Assembly: GCA_001797815.1 (NCBI GenBank)
Contig: MGQK01000081.1
Span: 99,939 to 128,516, forward strand
Source: Deltaproteobacteria bacterium RBG_13_61_14
GTDB taxonomy: Bacteria > RBG-13-61-14
Length of the DNA: 28,578 nt
Reading direction: 5' to 3'
Shown here: one piece after another, positions 28,466 through 28,578 of the stretch
Numbering within the stretch: position 1 is the stretch's first letter
Layout of the letters: every line of letters begins with the position of its first letter
Program-made: the position numbers and the translations under genes
Notes under the pieces: generated by a model
Databases searched by the model: none
The model's input: the letters and a program-made list of their open reading frames with translations, nothing else
What the model was told of the DNA's origin: nothing

Positions 28466-28578
28466 ATGGCGGAGATTGTTCGCGAGCTTTTAACCTTGAT
28501 CGAGTCGGGCTATGTCCTGATCAACCTGACCACCTTTGAGGAAGACCGGGCGCTGGAGATATTGGCGCAGGCGGCCCA
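28466..28578 (+). CDS. Probable AAA+ ATPase, N-terminal fragment (cut by window end)
   Basis: An ATG at 28466, 9 nt after AGGGGG, opens a frame that runs off the window. The 37 visible residues begin MAEIVRELLTLIESGYVLIN and continue with LTTFEEDRALEILAQAA. This resembles the N-terminus of Ycf46-like AAA+ ATPases (pattern L-I-x-x-x-Y-x-L-I-x-[LV]-x-[ST]-x-E-E-x-R). Only the first part is visible and no P-loop is reached, so the call is tentative. Confidence 0.5.
   Translation, partial: MAEIVRELLTLIESGYVLINLTTFEEDRALEILAQAA

Overview
The window is GC-rich chromosomal DNA from a diderm (Gram-negative-type) bacterium. A LolC/LolD pair, several lipobox lipoproteins, a Tat-exported sulfatase and MopE-like metal-binding repeats support this. 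An aldehyde:ferredoxin oxidoreductase, a zinc-ribbon/receiver protein, a REP-associated tyrosine transposase and many short palindromic intergenic repeats fit an uncultured, probably anaerobic Desulfobacterota/Myxococcota-like lineage or a neighbouring phylum. That placement is inference; no rRNA or marker gene is present.

Layout. 1-2755: the 3' part of an unknown protein, convergent with a Tat-type sulfatase. 2931-4094: a stand-alone aconitase-X (AcnX) large subunit without its small subunit. 4157-7891 (minus strand): lolD, lolC, an OB-fold/HD-domain YhaM-like protein and a zinc-ribbon/receiver protein. 7892-8707: mostly non-coding, with an imperfect hairpin and a transposase remnant. 8708-10156: a secreted beta-propeller-like protein. 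10547-17373: a GMC oxidoreductase carrying a cysteine cluster, an MNT/HEPN pair translationally coupled to a tungsten-type aldehyde oxidoreductase, a MoaD-like protein, and a lipoprotein sulfatase-fold/TPR protein.

17654-25534 is the most interesting region. It looks like a RiPP (ribosomally made, post-translationally modified peptide) locus of a type I do not recognise as described. A candidate sigma-54 promoter precedes a PqqD-like RiPP recognition element. Next come a cysteine-rich lipoprotein and an unannotated 48-residue precursor-like gene (20116-20262). Its Lys-rich leader has the Y-x-x-P-x-V motif typical of lasso-type leaders, and its Gly/Ala core has no Cys. The gene lies between two hairpins with identical stem arms, the second a clear intrinsic terminator. 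Then follow an HprK-like kinase, a radical SAM/SPASM enzyme, a MopE-repeat/TolB-like lipoprotein, a lasso B2-type (transglutaminase-like) leader protease and a GNAT acetyltransferase, with 4-bp stop/start overlaps at three of the five maturation-gene junctions. No lasso cyclase and no exporter are present, and the core lacks the acceptor acid of a lasso ring. The lasso-type leader-handling pair therefore seems to be combined with radical SAM chemistry, possible phosphorylation and possible acetylation.

25583-28578: an ApbE lipoprotein coupled to an FGE-fold protein, then a complete RAYT element (27376-28408) bounded by inverted terminal repeats. An extra terminal-repeat copy lies outside it and encodes part of the FGE-like protein's signal peptide. 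The window ends in the start of a probable AAA+ ATPase gene.
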